Assembly: GCA_946545145.1 (NCBI GenBank)
Contig: CAMNNG010000001.1
Coordinates: forward strand, 1-45,046
DNA length: 45,046 nt
Reading direction: 5' to 3'
Source: an uncultured Bacillota bacterium
GTDB taxonomy: Bacteria > Bacillota > Clostridia > Peptostreptococcales > Anaerovoracaceae
Part shown: piece by piece, positions 15,337-23,795 of the stretch
Layout of the letters: every line of letters begins with the position of its first letter
Position numbering within the stretch: the stretch's first letter is position 1
Translations under genes and position numbers: made by a program
Notes under the pieces: generated by a model
The model's database searches: none
What the model was told of the DNA's origin: nothing
What the model saw: only the letters and a program-made list of their open reading frames with translations

Positions 15337-17697
15337 ATGGCTGCAAGATCAAAAAGTCTGTTCGATGAAAAGATCGACAGAAACGACGAAGGCATGCTGA
15401 TATTGCCTATGATACCTTTGCGCGGTCTGACCATATTTCCGAATATGGTCCTTCATTTTGATATAGGCCGTGAAAAGTCGATCAACGCGCTTGAGAAGGC
15501 AATGATCAACAATCAGTACATATTCCTCTCGACACAGATGGATGAAAACACGGATCTTCCGACGGCAGATGATTTCTACAGGATCGGCACCGTTGCGAAA
15601 GTAAAGCAGATGCTGAGGCTGCCCGGGGATTCGATCAGAGTCCTCGTTGAAGGAATAACGAGAGGCCGCATCTCGAGGATGCTTATCGAAGTACCGTACT
15701 TCAAATGCGAAGTAGAAGAACTCGAAGATGACGAGCCTGTCAGAACGACGGCAAGGACAGAGGCCCTGATGCGTTCGGTCCTCGCTGGTTTTGACGAATA
15801 CATACACCTCAGTCAGAGACTGTCCGAGGAGACATATGCGACGGTCGCGACTATCAGCGAGCCGGGAAGGTTCGCCGATATAGTCGCTTCCCACCTCGAC
15901 GTCAAGACTGAAGAAAAACAGCAGATACTCGAATGCCTGAACATAGGCGAGAGACTTGAGAAGCTGAACGACCTGCTCATGAGAGAGATAGAGATCCTCA
16001 ATATCGAGAACGATATCTCGAGCAAGGTCAAGACGCAGATCAACCAGAACCAGAAAGAATACTATCTGCGCGAGCAGATGCGCGCCATCAGAGAAGAGCT
16101 CGGCTCCGAAGAGGAGATCGATGACGAGATCGAAGAGTGGCGCCGCCAGCTTGCGGAGCTCGATCTTCCTGAAAAGACGACTGAGAAGATCGAAAAGGAA
16201 ATAAAGAGATTCTCATATATGCAGCCGTCGTCCGCAGAGGGCACGGTCATCAGGACATATATCGAGACGATCCTCTCGCTTCCCTGGAACAAGGAAAGCA
16301 AGACCGAGATCGACCTCAACCACTCGCAGGAGATCCTGGACGAAGATCACTACGGTCTCGAAAAGGTCAAGGAAAGAGTCCTTGAATACCTGGCGGTAGT
16401 ACAGCTGTCGGGCCAGATCAAGGGACCCATCCTCTGCCTGGTAGGACCTCCGGGAACAGGTAAGACATCGATCGTCAAATCGATCGCTCGCTCGATCAAC
16501 AGAGAGTACGTCAGGATGTCGCTCGGCGGAGTCAGGGACGAGGCTGAGATCAGAGGTCACAGAAGGACATACATCGGCGCTATCCCGGGCCGCGTGATCA
16601 ACTGCATCAAAGAAGCTGGAACGAAGAACCCTGTATTCCTCTTCGACGAAGTCGACAAGATAGGAGCGGACTTCAGGGGAGACCCGGCAAGCGCACTGCT
16701 CGAAGTCCTCGACCCCGAGCAGAACAAGGAGTTCACGGACCACTACCTCGAGACGCCGTTCGACCTTTCGAACGTAATGTTCATAACGACGGCGAACACG
16801 ACATCGACAATACCAAGACCGCTCCTCGACAGGATGGAGGTCATCGATGTTTCGGGATACACCGAAGAGGACAAAGTCCAGATAGCTAAGAAATACCTGA
16901 TCCCGAAGAGCGTGAAGACTCACGGCCTTCACAAGAAGAATATAAAGATCAGCGAAAAGGCGATAAGAGACATCATCAACTACTACACCAGAGAGTCCGG
17001 AGTCAGAAACCTCGAAAGAGAGATCCAGAACCTCTGCAGGAAGGTCGCGAGAAAGATCGTGACAGACGAGGGCGATGAGTACTCGATCACCGGAGCCAAC
17101 CTCTCTGACTACCTCGGAAAGAGAAAGTTCCGCTACGACAAGATCAAGGGCGAAAAGGAAGTCGGCGTCACGACAGGTCTGGCATGGACGATCGTGGGCG
17201 GCGAGACGCTCTTCATCGAGACGGTCGCTGTACCGGGAAGCGGAAAGCTCCAGCTGACAGGTCAGATGGGCGACGTAATGCAGGAGTCCGCAAGGACAGG
17301 CATCAGTTACATCAGATCGATAGCCGATGAGCTCGGAATAGAAGAAGAATTCTACAAAACAAAGGATATCCATATACATATCCCAGAAGGCGCCGTTCCC
17401 AAGGACGGACCGTCAGCCGGCGTAACGATGTGCGTCGCAATGATATCGACGCTTACAGGCCGCCCGGCAAGAAAGGATATCGCGATGACCGGAGAGATCT
17501 CGCTTCGCGGCAATGTAATGCCGGTAGGCGGCATCAGGGAAAAGGTCCTTGCGGCCCACAGGGCAGGGATCAAGAAGGTCCTGATCCCGAGGGAGTGCGA
17601 AAAGGATATCGATGAGATACCGGAAAAGGTAAGAGAACAGATGGAATTCGTCCTGATCGACAAGGTCAGAGACGCCATGGAGCAGGTTCTCGTATAA
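15337..17697 (+). CDS. lon: ATP-dependent protease Lon
   Basis: Homo-oligomeric AAA+ protease for damaged and short-lived regulatory proteins. The 786-residue chain has an N-terminal LON substrate domain, a coiled-coil stretch (about 185-275), Walker A GPPGTGKT, Walker B VFLFDEVDK and a C-terminal Ser-Lys protease domain. The dyad is Ser693 (KDGPSAGVTM) and Lys736 (GGIREKV), 43 residues apart as in E. coli Lon. The start has AGAAGGAG at good spacing, 12 nt after the clpX stop. The engB start follows 5 nt after the stop. Confidence 0.98.
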   Translation: MAARSKSLFDEKIDRNDEGMLILPMIPLRGLTIFPNMVLHFDIGREKSINALEKAMINNQYIFLSTQMDENTDLPTADDFYRIGTVAKVKQMLRLPGDSIRVLVEGITRGRISRMLIEVPYFKCEVEELEDDEPVRTTARTEALMRSVLAGFDEYIHLSQRLSEETYATVATISEPGRFADIVASHLDVKTEEKQQILECLNIGERLEKLNDLLMREIEILNIENDISSKVKTQINQNQKEYYLREQMRAIREELGSEEEIDDEIEEWRRQLAELDLPEKTTEKIEKEIKRFSYMQPSSAEGTVIRTYIETILSLPWNKESKTEIDLNHSQEILDEDHYGLEKVKERVLEYLAVVQLSGQIKGPILCLVGPPGTGKTSIVKSIARSINREYVRMSLGGVRDEAEIRGHRRTYIGAIPGRVINCIKEAGTKNPVFLFDEVDKIGADFRGDPASALLEVLDPEQNKEFTDHYLETPFDLSNVMFITTANTTSTIPRPLLDRMEVIDVSGYTEEDKVQIAKKYLIPKSVKTHGLHKKNIKISEKAIRDIINYYTRESGVRNLEREIQNLCRKVARKIVTDEGDEYSITGANLSDYLGKRKFRYDKIKGEKEVGVTTGLAWTIVGGETLFIETVAVPGSGKLQLTGQMGDVMQESARTGISYIRSIADELGIEEEFYKTKDIHIHIPEGAVPKDGPSAGVTMCVAMISTLTGRPARKDIAMTGEISLRGNVMPVGGIREKVLAAHRAGIKKVLIPRECEKDIDEIPEKVREQMEFVLIDKVRDAMEQVLV

Positions 17698-17702
17698 GCG
17701 TA

Positions 17703-18341
17703 ATGAGGATAAAGAAGGCAGAGATAACGGCGGTATGCGCCAGAAAGAACCAGTACCCGGCGGACGACAGGCAGGAGATAGCTTTTGCCGGTCGTTCCAA
17801 TGTGGGAAAATCGTCGCTGATCAATCTGCTTACCGGACGGAAAAAGCTGGCTAAGATCAGCGGATCGCCCGGCAAGACCAGAACGATCAACTTCTACGAG
17901 ATCACGACTGACCTCGACGTGCCGTTCAGGATAGTCGATCTTCCCGGCTACGGATACGCGAAGGTCTCAAAATCGATGAGCGCAGACTGGGGCAGGATGA
18001 TGGAGGAGTACTTCACGGTCAGAGACGGTCTGAGGCGCGTTATACTGCTGGTCGATATCCGCCACGAGCCGACGAAGCAGGACGTTCAGATGTACGACTA
18101 TCTGAAGTACTACGGACTTGACGGAACGGTAGTGGCGACGAAGGCCGACAAGGTATCGAGGAACCAGCTCGCCAAACAGAAAAAGATGATCAGAAGCGCG
18201 CTCCGTATGGCTGCGGACGACGACATAGTCTGCGTTTCGGCGCTGAAGAAGACGGGGCAGGACGAACTGCTCGATGTCATGCAGGCCATTTTAGAGAGCG
18301 GCAGCTTTGAAGAAGGTAATGAGGACGGAGGAGAAGAATGA
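17703..18341 (+). CDS. engB: Ribosome biogenesis GTP-binding protein EngB (YsxC)
   Basis: TRAFAC-class GTPase needed for assembly of the large ribosomal subunit. The 212-residue protein has G1 GRSNVGKSS, the switch and G3 region with DLPGYGYAK (the EngB hallmark), G4 TKADK and the SAL G5 motif. It starts 5 nt after the lon stop without a strong ribosome binding site of its own, which suggests coupling to lon. The lon-engB adjacency is conserved in many Bacillota. The last bases overlap hpt (ATGA) and contain the hpt ribosome binding site GGAGGAG. Confidence 0.95.
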   Translation: MRIKKAEITAVCARKNQYPADDRQEIAFAGRSNVGKSSLINLLTGRKKLAKISGSPGKTRTINFYEITTDLDVPFRIVDLPGYGYAKVSKSMSADWGRMMEEYFTVRDGLRRVILLVDIRHEPTKQDVQMYDYLKYYGLDGTVVATKADKVSRNQLAKQKKMIRSALRMAADDDIVCVSALKKTGQDELLDVMQAILESGSFEEGNEDGGEE

Positions 18342-18874
18342 GTTATCTTGGAGATGTCGGTGAAGTAATGATCACCGAACAGGAGATCAAGAAAAGAGCC
18401 AGAGAAATAGGACAGCAGATCACGGAAGATCATATCGATGACGATGTCATCCTGATCGGTATACTCCGCGGAGCTATAATGTGGATGACTGACCTTATGA
18501 GAAATATCGATCTGGATATAACGATCGACTTCATGGCATGCTCGAGCTACGGTTCTTCGACGAAGTCCAGCGGCGTCGTCAAGATCAACAAGGACCTCGA
18601 GGAGGACATCGAAGGAAAGAGCGTCATCATCGTCGAGGACATCATCGACTCGGGCGTGACGCTGAAATACCTCAAGGAGTACCTCGCAGGCAGAAAGCCG
18701 AAGAGCGTACAGGTCTGCGCGCTTCTCGACAAACCCGAGGGAAGACGCGCGAAGGTCGAAGGCGACTATATCGGATTCACTGTCGACGACAGATTCATAG
18801 TCGGATACGGTCTCGACTACGACCAGAGATACCGTCAGCTTCCGTACATCAGCTACCTTTCGGCTTCTGAGTAA
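18338..18874 (+). CDS. hpt: Hypoxanthine phosphoribosyltransferase
   Basis: Purine salvage: hypoxanthine or guanine plus PRPP gives IMP or GMP. The PRPP-binding motif VIIVEDIIDSGVT is at about residues 94-106; the flexible loop SSYGSST and the base-binding GFTVDDRFIVGYGLDY segment are typical. The 178-residue length is normal; a second Met at residue 11 (MITEQEI) could be an alternative start, but the upstream GGAGGAG favours ATG 18338. Last gene of the quality control operon, followed by a terminator. Confidence 0.95.
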   Translation: MSYLGDVGEVMITEQEIKKRAREIGQQITEDHIDDDVILIGILRGAIMWMTDLMRNIDLDITIDFMACSSYGSSTKSSGVVKINKDLEEDIEGKSVIIVEDIIDSGVTLKYLKEYLAGRKPKSVQVCALLDKPEGRRAKVEGDYIGFTVDDRFIVGYGLDYDQRYRQLPYISYLSASE

Positions 18875-18921
18875 GCAGCAAGGTGCAGGCAGGCGGGAGC
18901 AGCAAAAAAACAGACACAAAG

Positions 18922-18951
18922 AGACAGATGCATGGCGCATCTGTCTTTTTT
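18922..18951 (+). terminator. Terminator of the tig-clpPX-lon-engB-hpt operon
   Basis: A 10-bp perfect hairpin (AGACAGATGC at 18922-18931 with GCATCTGTCT at 18937-18946, loop ATGGC) followed by TTTTT. It lies between convergent hpt and sdaAA and, read leftward, meets a looser T-rich stretch, so it may serve both. Confidence 0.92.
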
Positions 18952-18966
18952 CGCATATATCCGCTG

Positions 18967-19830
18967 CTATCCGAAGATCTTGCATGAAAGGTCGCAGCCC
19001 GTCGGCGTGCATGCGCAGCCTCCGAGAGCAGTCTCACGCAGCTCTTTCGGGAGCGATCTTCCGACCTCCATCATGCAGTCGACCATCTCGTCGAATGGCA
19101 CATGGTGCCTGATGCCGGCCATCGAAAGCTGGGCCGACGTGAACGCGTTCGAGACGCCTATAGCGTTCCTGCTCTGGCACGGCGCTTCGACCAGTCCCGC
19201 GATCGGGTCGCAGACCATTCCCAGTATGTTCGAAATGGCAAATGAAGCAGAGTTGAGACACATATCCGGCGTTCCGCCGAGCATCTCGGTTATCGCTGAT
19301 GCGGCCATGGCTGACGCTGCGCCGACCTCAGCCTGGCATCCGCCTTCGGCTCCGGCAACGGACGCGTTCCTCATGAAGAGATAACCTACGGCCGAAGCGT
19401 TGAAGAGGCCCTTTATCAGTTCGTCATCGCTGATGTGCTCGTGTTTTGAGAGAGCCATCAGAACTCCGGGTATGACGCCGGAAGATCCGGCCGTCGGAGC
19501 CGCGACTATCAGTCCCATCGTAGCGTTGACCTCAAGGACGCTCATTGCGTAAGCGATCGCGTCCGAGAGCACCGGTCCGCAGATGCGGCACGCTGACTCG
19601 TAGGCTTTTTTCGCTTCCCCGCCGATGAGACCTCCCATCGATTTTCTGGGCTCTTCGATCGAAGAGACGGCAGCCTTTTTCATTATATCCAGTGAAACCT
19701 GCATGCGGGAAACGACATCTTCCCGAGATACTTCACTCTCCGTGATCTCTCTTCTCAGCATGATGTCCGATATCCTCATGTCGTTCTCGTGACAGAGGGC
19801 AAGCAGTTCTTTTCCGTTTTTGAAATCCAT
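18967..19830 (-). CDS. sdaAA: L-serine dehydratase, iron-sulfur dependent, alpha subunit
   Basis: Catalytic subunit of the [4Fe-4S] L-serine ammonia-lyase that makes pyruvate and ammonia. The 287-residue protein has the family segments GLIVAAPTAGSSGVIPG, AGAEGGCQAEVG and a Cys-rich C-terminus (CACTPTGCDLSC); these cysteines plus one in CRICG are candidates for cluster ligands. The oxygen-sensitive cluster fits an anaerobe. It starts 10 nt after the sdaAB stop, with GGAGG from the end of sdaAB, so both subunits are made together. Confidence 0.95.
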   Translation of the reverse strand: MDFKNGKELLALCHENDMRISDIMLRREITESEVSREDVVSRMQVSLDIMKKAAVSSIEEPRKSMGGLIGGEAKKAYESACRICGPVLSDAIAYAMSVLEVNATMGLIVAAPTAGSSGVIPGVLMALSKHEHISDDELIKGLFNASAVGYLFMRNASVAGAEGGCQAEVGAASAMAASAITEMLGGTPDMCLNSASFAISNILGMVCDPIAGLVEAPCQSRNAIGVSNAFTSAQLSMAGIRHHVPFDEMVDCMMEVGRSLPKELRETALGGCACTPTGCDLSCKIFG

Positions 19831-19840
19831 ATCGCGCCTC

Positions 19841-20512
19841 CTATACCTGAACGAGTTTTACTTCCATGATGTTTTCCTGATCCCTGATCTTGTCGAGGAC
19901 GTCCGCCGGTATCTTCTCGTCGGACTCGACGACGGTATAGGCCGTCGTTCCCTTGTCCTCGCGGAACAGATTCATGAAGGCGATGTTGACGTTCGCCTCG
20001 GCAAGGCAGCTTGTGATGTGCGCCGCGACGCCGGGCCTGTCGTTCTGACGGACGATGAGAGCGCTATACTCTCCCGTGAAGTCGACATCTATGTTGTTGA
20101 ACCGGGTAAGCTTGATCTTTCCGCCGCCGACGGACACTCCGCGAACGCTGAGCGTATAGCCGTCTTCGTCTATCATCAGGATATCGGCCGTGTTGGAATG
20201 CGGCGTCTCGGTCTCATCGTCTTCGATGAAGCGGAAATCGAGGCCTTCTTCCTCGGCTATCCTGAATGAATCTCTTATCCTCATATCATCGGGCCTGAAT
20301 CCGAGCATGCCGCCGAGCAGCGCCTTGTCGGTGCCGTGACCCTTGTATGTTTTCGCGAATGATCCGTAAAGCGTGAAGCTTACTTTAGCCGGAGTCTTGT
20401 CTCCGAAAAGTTTTCTTGCCAGCAGGGCCATGGCGGCCGCTCCGGCTGTGTGTGAACTGGACGGTCCTATCATGTTCGGACCGATCACATCGAATGCGCT
20501 TATGAACTCCAT
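19841..20512 (-). CDS. sdaAB: L-serine dehydratase, iron-sulfur dependent, beta subunit
   Basis: Partner subunit of the serine dehydratase. The 223-residue protein has the N-terminal signature FDVIGPNMIGPSSSHTAGA and a C-terminal ACT domain (about 150-223; DRPGVAAHITSCL, NVNIAFMNL), a likely amino acid sensor. GGAGGTG precedes the ATG. A hairpin that overlaps this ribosome binding site lies directly upstream. With serA/serC 18 kb away, the cell can both make and degrade serine. Confidence 0.95.
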   Translation of the reverse strand: MEFISAFDVIGPNMIGPSSSHTAGAAAMALLARKLFGDKTPAKVSFTLYGSFAKTYKGHGTDKALLGGMLGFRPDDMRIRDSFRIAEEEGLDFRFIEDDETETPHSNTADILMIDEDGYTLSVRGVSVGGGKIKLTRFNNIDVDFTGEYSALIVRQNDRPGVAAHITSCLAEANVNIAFMNLFREDKGTTAYTVVESDEKIPADVLDKIRDQENIMEVKLVQV

Positions 20513-20521
20513 AGTGCACCT

Positions 20522-20550
20522 CCTCTGATATTATCCTATCATATCAGAGG
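20522..20550 (-). promoter_or_regulatory. Leader hairpin at the sdaAB ribosome binding site
   Basis: A perfect 9-bp inverted repeat (CCTCTGATA 20522-20530, TATCAGAGG 20542-20550, 11-nt loop). In the sdaAB mRNA the 3' arm ends in the first bases of the Shine-Dalgarno region (AGAGGAGGTG), and the upstream arm CACCTCTGATA can alternatively pair with the GGTG part. It could limit translation of sdaAB or be a DNA operator. Structure seen, role inferred. Confidence 0.5.
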
Positions 20551-20694
20551 TGAATGGGGTATACGGATATTGAGTATATGTTTATCGAAAACCGCATGTT
20601 GACAAATGATGATGGTTGTTGAGCGAAGCTGATGCAAAAAAATACGTAAATATGAAAAAATATAAATAAATTGCTGGAACTTTGCTCTCTATGG

Positions 20695-20703
20695 TGATAT
20701 AGT
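20695..20703 (+). promoter_or_regulatory. Extended -10 promoter of the carbamoyltransferase gene
   Basis: TGATATAGT (TGn plus TATAGT) with no good -35 but a long A/T-rich tract upstream (20637-20670) that could act as an UP element. A separate TTGACA at 20602-20607 has no matching -10. The leader of about 90 nt contains a short inverted repeat ACATGC/GCATGT. Confidence 0.45.
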
Positions 20704-20794
20704 AATACCCACTTGAAGCAGACATGCGCCGGCGCGGGCATGTTCGGCAGAGAAAAATGAAAGGAAATGAATTGGATCAAGGAGGATTTCAAAA

Positions 20795-21796
20795 ATGGCA
20801 GTAGATCTGAAAGGAAGAAGTTTTCTCACACTGATGGATTTCACTCCCGAAGAGATAAGATACATGCTCGATCTGGCGGCAGAGCTGAAGGCAAAGAAAA
20901 AGCAGGGCATTCTGGGTGATTCGCTCAAAGGAAAGAACATAGCTCTCATCTTCGAGAAGACATCGTCGAGGACAAGGAGCTCATTCGAAGTCGGAGCGCA
21001 CGACGAGGGAGCTCACGTCACATTCATAGACCCGAACAGCTCGCAGTTCGGAAAGAAGGAGTCGGTCGAAGACTCGGCAAAGGTATTCGGAAGATTCTTC
21101 GACGGCATCGAGTACAGAGGATACAGCCAGAAGACTGTCGAAGACCTCGCTAAGTATTCGGGCGTTCCGGTATGGAACGGCCTTACTGATGATGACCACC
21201 CGACACAGATCCTCTGCGACATGCTGACGATAGAGGAGCACATAGACAAGCCGCTGAAGGACGTCAAAGTCGTATTCTGCGGAGACATCAGAAACAACAT
21301 GAGCTATGCATGGATGTACGGCTGCGCGAAGATGGGAATGCACTTCGTCGCTTACGGCCCGAAGGTGCTGGCTGACGAGATCCCGGCTGAGATACTCGAA
21401 AAGGTCGACGCGGTCGCAAAAGAGACTGGCGCTGTCATAGAAGTATCCGACGATGTAGAGAGCATCAAGGGCGCAGACGTTCTCTACACTGACATCTGGG
21501 CATCGATGGGTGAAGAGGATCAGATCCCCGAGAGAGTCAAGATCCTTACACCGTACAAGATCACTATGGAGCTTCTCGAAAAGACGGGAAATCCGGATGT
21601 CAAGTTCATGCACTGCCTGCCGGCATTCCATGACTTCGAGACAAAGCTCGCGAAAGAGCAGATGGAGCTCGGCTACGACATCAGAGAGGTCACTGACGAG
21701 GTATTCAGAAGCGAGCACAGCATCGTATTCGATGAGGCTGAAAACAGGATGCACACGATCAAGGCCGTCATGGTCGCAACGCTCGGCAACATCTGA
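20795..21796 (+). CDS. Ornithine carbamoyltransferase
   Basis: Transfers carbamoyl between carbamoyl phosphate and ornithine to give citrulline, or runs the reverse in arginine catabolism. The 333-residue protein has the carbamoyl phosphate motif SSRTR (about 57-61), HPTQ (135-138) and the ornithine-side HCLP (273-276), plus DIWASMGE. AAGGAGG precedes the ATG. No other arg or arc gene is next to it, so whether it is biosynthetic (argF) or catabolic (arcB) cannot be settled; the length and solitary setting fit either. It ends at a strong terminator. Confidence 0.95.
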   Translation: MAVDLKGRSFLTLMDFTPEEIRYMLDLAAELKAKKKQGILGDSLKGKNIALIFEKTSSRTRSSFEVGAHDEGAHVTFIDPNSSQFGKKESVEDSAKVFGRFFDGIEYRGYSQKTVEDLAKYSGVPVWNGLTDDDHPTQILCDMLTIEEHIDKPLKDVKVVFCGDIRNNMSYAWMYGCAKMGMHFVAYGPKVLADEIPAEILEKVDAVAKETGAVIEVSDDVESIKGADVLYTDIWASMGEEDQIPERVKILTPYKITMELLEKTGNPDVKFMHCLPAFHDFETKLAKEQMELGYDIREVTDEVFRSEHSIVFDEAENRMHTIKAVMVATLGNI

Positions 21797-21837
21797 TCAG
21801 GCATACCTGAAGGCTTAGGCGCTGTTTTGAAATGACT

Positions 21838-21864
21838 GGACGCTTCTACGGAAGCGTCCTTTTT
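21838..21864 (+). terminator. Terminator after ornithine carbamoyltransferase (UACG tetraloop)
   Basis: Perfect 9-bp stem GGACGCTTC (21838-21846) with GAAGCGTCC (21851-21859), loop TACG closed by C-G, an ultrastable UNCG-type tetraloop in RNA, followed by TTTTT. Confidence 0.95.
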
Positions 21865-21948
21865 GATGTGCGGCCTGCGGCGTGCAGTAAGCGAAGGCGT
21901 CGCATCTTCATACTCATAGACTAGGACCTGGGACTGTAAGATGACGTA

Positions 21949-21977
21949 TCTGACAAAAGGCGCGCAAAATTGTCAGA
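21949..21977. promoter_or_regulatory. Inverted repeat just upstream of the carD promoter
   Basis: TCTGACAA (21949-21956) and TTGTCAGA (21970-21977) form a perfect 8-bp inverted repeat with a 13-nt spacer, ending 8 nt before the -35 of the first carD promoter. A candidate operator; no known regulator is recognised. Confidence 0.45.
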
Positions 21978-21985
21978 AAAAAATA

Positions 21986-22014
21986 TTGACACCGGTTTTG
22001 TTGTAATATATAAT
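21986..22014 (+). promoter_or_regulatory. carD promoter 1 (perfect consensus)
   Basis: TTGACA (21986-21991), 17-nt spacer, TATAAT (22009-22014), both hexamers matching the vegetative sigma consensus exactly, with an A-tract upstream. Confidence 0.88.
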
Positions 22015-22031
22015 CATTGTTTTCCATCGCC

Positions 22032-22060
22032 TTGACTGTATGCGCAAATTAGCGTATACT
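22032..22060 (+). promoter_or_regulatory. carD promoter 2
   Basis: TTGACT (22032-22037), 17-nt spacer, TATACT (22055-22060), 46 bp downstream of promoter 1. The start of transcription would lie about 48 nt before the carD ATG. Confidence 0.75.
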
Positions 22061-22114
22061 ATCAGTTAGGTATGGGTAAAATGCAGGTAGTCTGCCCCAG
22101 CCAGGGAGGAAAGT

Positions 22115-22588
22115 ATGTATAATATCGGCGACAAAATAGTATATCCGATGCACGGAGCCGGTGTCATCAACGAGATCGAAGAAAGGGAGATCCTGGGCGA
22201 ACTCAGGAAGTATTATATTCTCAATATGCCTCACGGCGATATGAAGATAATGATCCCCGTCGACAAGTGTGAAGAGATCGGCGTCAGGACGATAATCAAT
22301 GAAGAGCAGGTTAAGGACGTGCTTGAGATCCTCGGTGCCGAGTCAACGCCCATGCCAAACAACTGGAACCATCGCAACCGCGAGAATATGGAAAAAATCA
22401 AGACCGGAAAGATCGAAGAGGTCGCGGGCGTTGTCAGGAACCTTACGAGAGTCGAACACGTCAAGAATCTGTCAACAGGTGAAAAGAAGATGCTCACCAA
22501 CGCCAGACATATCCTTGTCAGCGAGATAGTACTCGCGACAGGAAAGTCCAGCGAAGAAGTCGAGGCGATGATCGAAGAGGCTATCTAG
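22115..22588 (+). CDS. CarD-family transcriptional regulator
   Basis: RNA polymerase-binding factor of the CarD/CdnL/TRCF-RID family, which contacts the beta subunit and stabilises open promoter complexes. The 157-residue protein has the Tudor-like N-terminal domain opening with MYNIGDKIVYPMHGAGVI and a helical C-terminal DNA-contacting half (NARHILVSEIVLATG). AGGGAGGA precedes the ATG. It is expressed from tandem strong promoters and followed by the PIN/TRAM gene, an arrangement common in Bacillota, where an IspD gene often comes next; here ispF follows instead. Confidence 0.93.
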   Translation: MYNIGDKIVYPMHGAGVINEIEEREILGELRKYYILNMPHGDMKIMIPVDKCEEIGVRTIINEEQVKDVLEILGAESTPMPNNWNHRNRENMEKIKTGKIEEVAGVVRNLTRVEHVKNLSTGEKKMLTNARHILVSEIVLATGKSSEEVEAMIEEAI

Positions 22589-22660
22589 AGTACTTGGCCT
22601 CTTTGTGCGCTTTGATTTCGCATATATCAAAATCTTAAAAGAAAGGGGGTGAAAAAAGGA

Positions 22661-23776
22661 ATGTTCAAGAAAATGCTGCGAGCGGCGATATCGCTGATCG
22701 GTGCTATTATTGGGTACGGCGCTTTCCAGTTGACGAAGTACATGCTTATTCAGTCAAAGGTCGTTGAGGCCGGATGGTTCTCACCATGGAAGCAGATCGT
22801 ACTTTCTTTTTTATTCGTAATCATATTCTTCGTTATATTTTTTATGCTGGCACCGTCATTCACGAGAAGGAGCCGCAAAGTCACCAGGAATATCGAGGAC
22901 GACCTTCAGGGATTTTCGACGAACGACCTCGTCGCAGGTACGGGCGGTCTTGTCGTCGGCCTTATCATAGCGTTCCTCGTCAGCAACATATACGGCTTCA
23001 TCAATATACCGTATGTATCCCTCGGTCTTACGATCGTGACATACTTCGTATTCGGATACCTTGGAGTCATCATAGCAACGAGGAAGAGCAAGGATCTGTT
23101 CAACATATTTATCAGGGAGACGCGTGACAGACGTCAGGGGACCGGAAAGAGATCCAGGCAAAAGCAGACAGAATCCAAGCCGAAGATCCTCGACACGAGC
23201 GTCATCATAGACGGAAGAGTATACGATATCATGAAGACGGGATTCATCGAAGGACCGATCGTGATACCGGATTTCGTGCTGGTCGAACTCAGGCACATAG
23301 CCGATTCATCCGACAGCATGAAGAGAAAGCGCGGACGCCGCGGGCTGGATGTCCTCAATGATATCCAGGACCGCTTCGGAGTAGACATATATGATACGGC
23401 GGGCGAAAAGTCTCTCAAGGAGATCCCCGAGGTCGATGTCAAACTGCTCAAACTTGCCCAGATCATGAACGGCAAGGTCGTGACGAACGACTTCAACCTC
23501 AACAAGGTCGCCGGCATCAACAACGTTGAAGTACTGAATATCAACGAACTCGCGAACACGCTCAAGCCGGTAGTGCTTCCGGGAGAGAGCATGCAGCTCT
23601 TCCTCGTCAAAGAAGGAAAAGAGCACGACCAGGGTGTTGCGTATCTCGACGACGGTACTATGATAGTAGTCGAGGGCGGAAAGAAGTTCATCGGAAAGAC
23701 AGTGGACATCACGGTAACGAGCGTGCTTCAGACGTCTGCCGGAAGGATGATATTCGGAAAGCCGAAGACAAGATAG
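22661..23776 (+). CDS. PIN and TRAM domain membrane protein (YacL-like)
   Basis: Putative membrane-anchored ribonuclease. Four N-terminal transmembrane helices (about residues 6-28, 43-65, 84-104, 108-128) are followed by a PIN nuclease domain with its acidic residues in LDTSVIIDGR, LVELRHIAD and VTNDFNL, and a C-terminal TRAM RNA-binding domain ending ASAGR-like (TSAGRMIFGKPK). The RNA target is unknown. Start choice: AAAGGGGGTGA suits ATG 22661; GTG 22649 lies within that ribosome binding site. Length 371 residues, normal for YacL. Likely co-transcribed from carD and with ispF 19 nt downstream. Confidence 0.9.
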   Translation: MFKKMLRAAISLIGAIIGYGAFQLTKYMLIQSKVVEAGWFSPWKQIVLSFLFVIIFFVIFFMLAPSFTRRSRKVTRNIEDDLQGFSTNDLVAGTGGLVVGLIIAFLVSNIYGFINIPYVSLGLTIVTYFVFGYLGVIIATRKSKDLFNIFIRETRDRRQGTGKRSRQKQTESKPKILDTSVIIDGRVYDIMKTGFIEGPIVIPDFVLVELRHIADSSDSMKRKRGRRGLDVLNDIQDRFGVDIYDTAGEKSLKEIPEVDVKLLKLAQIMNGKVVTNDFNLNKVAGINNVEVLNINELANTLKPVVLPGESMQLFLVKEGKEHDQGVAYLDDGTMIVVEGGKKFIGKTVDITVTSVLQTSAGRMIFGKPKTR

Positions 23777-23795
23777 AAAAGGATTACGAACAGAT

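Noticed and set aside
20555..20690. ArgR operator (ARG box) upstream of ornithine carbamoyltransferase.
   Set aside because: The A/T-rich stretch has no convincing paired 18-bp ARG boxes; the resemblance is base composition only.
22611..22631. TTTGAT-N9-ATCAAA inverted repeat between carD and the PIN/TRAM gene as terminator or operator.
   Set aside because: It is only 6 bp, A/T rich, with no T tract or promoter next to it; likely chance.
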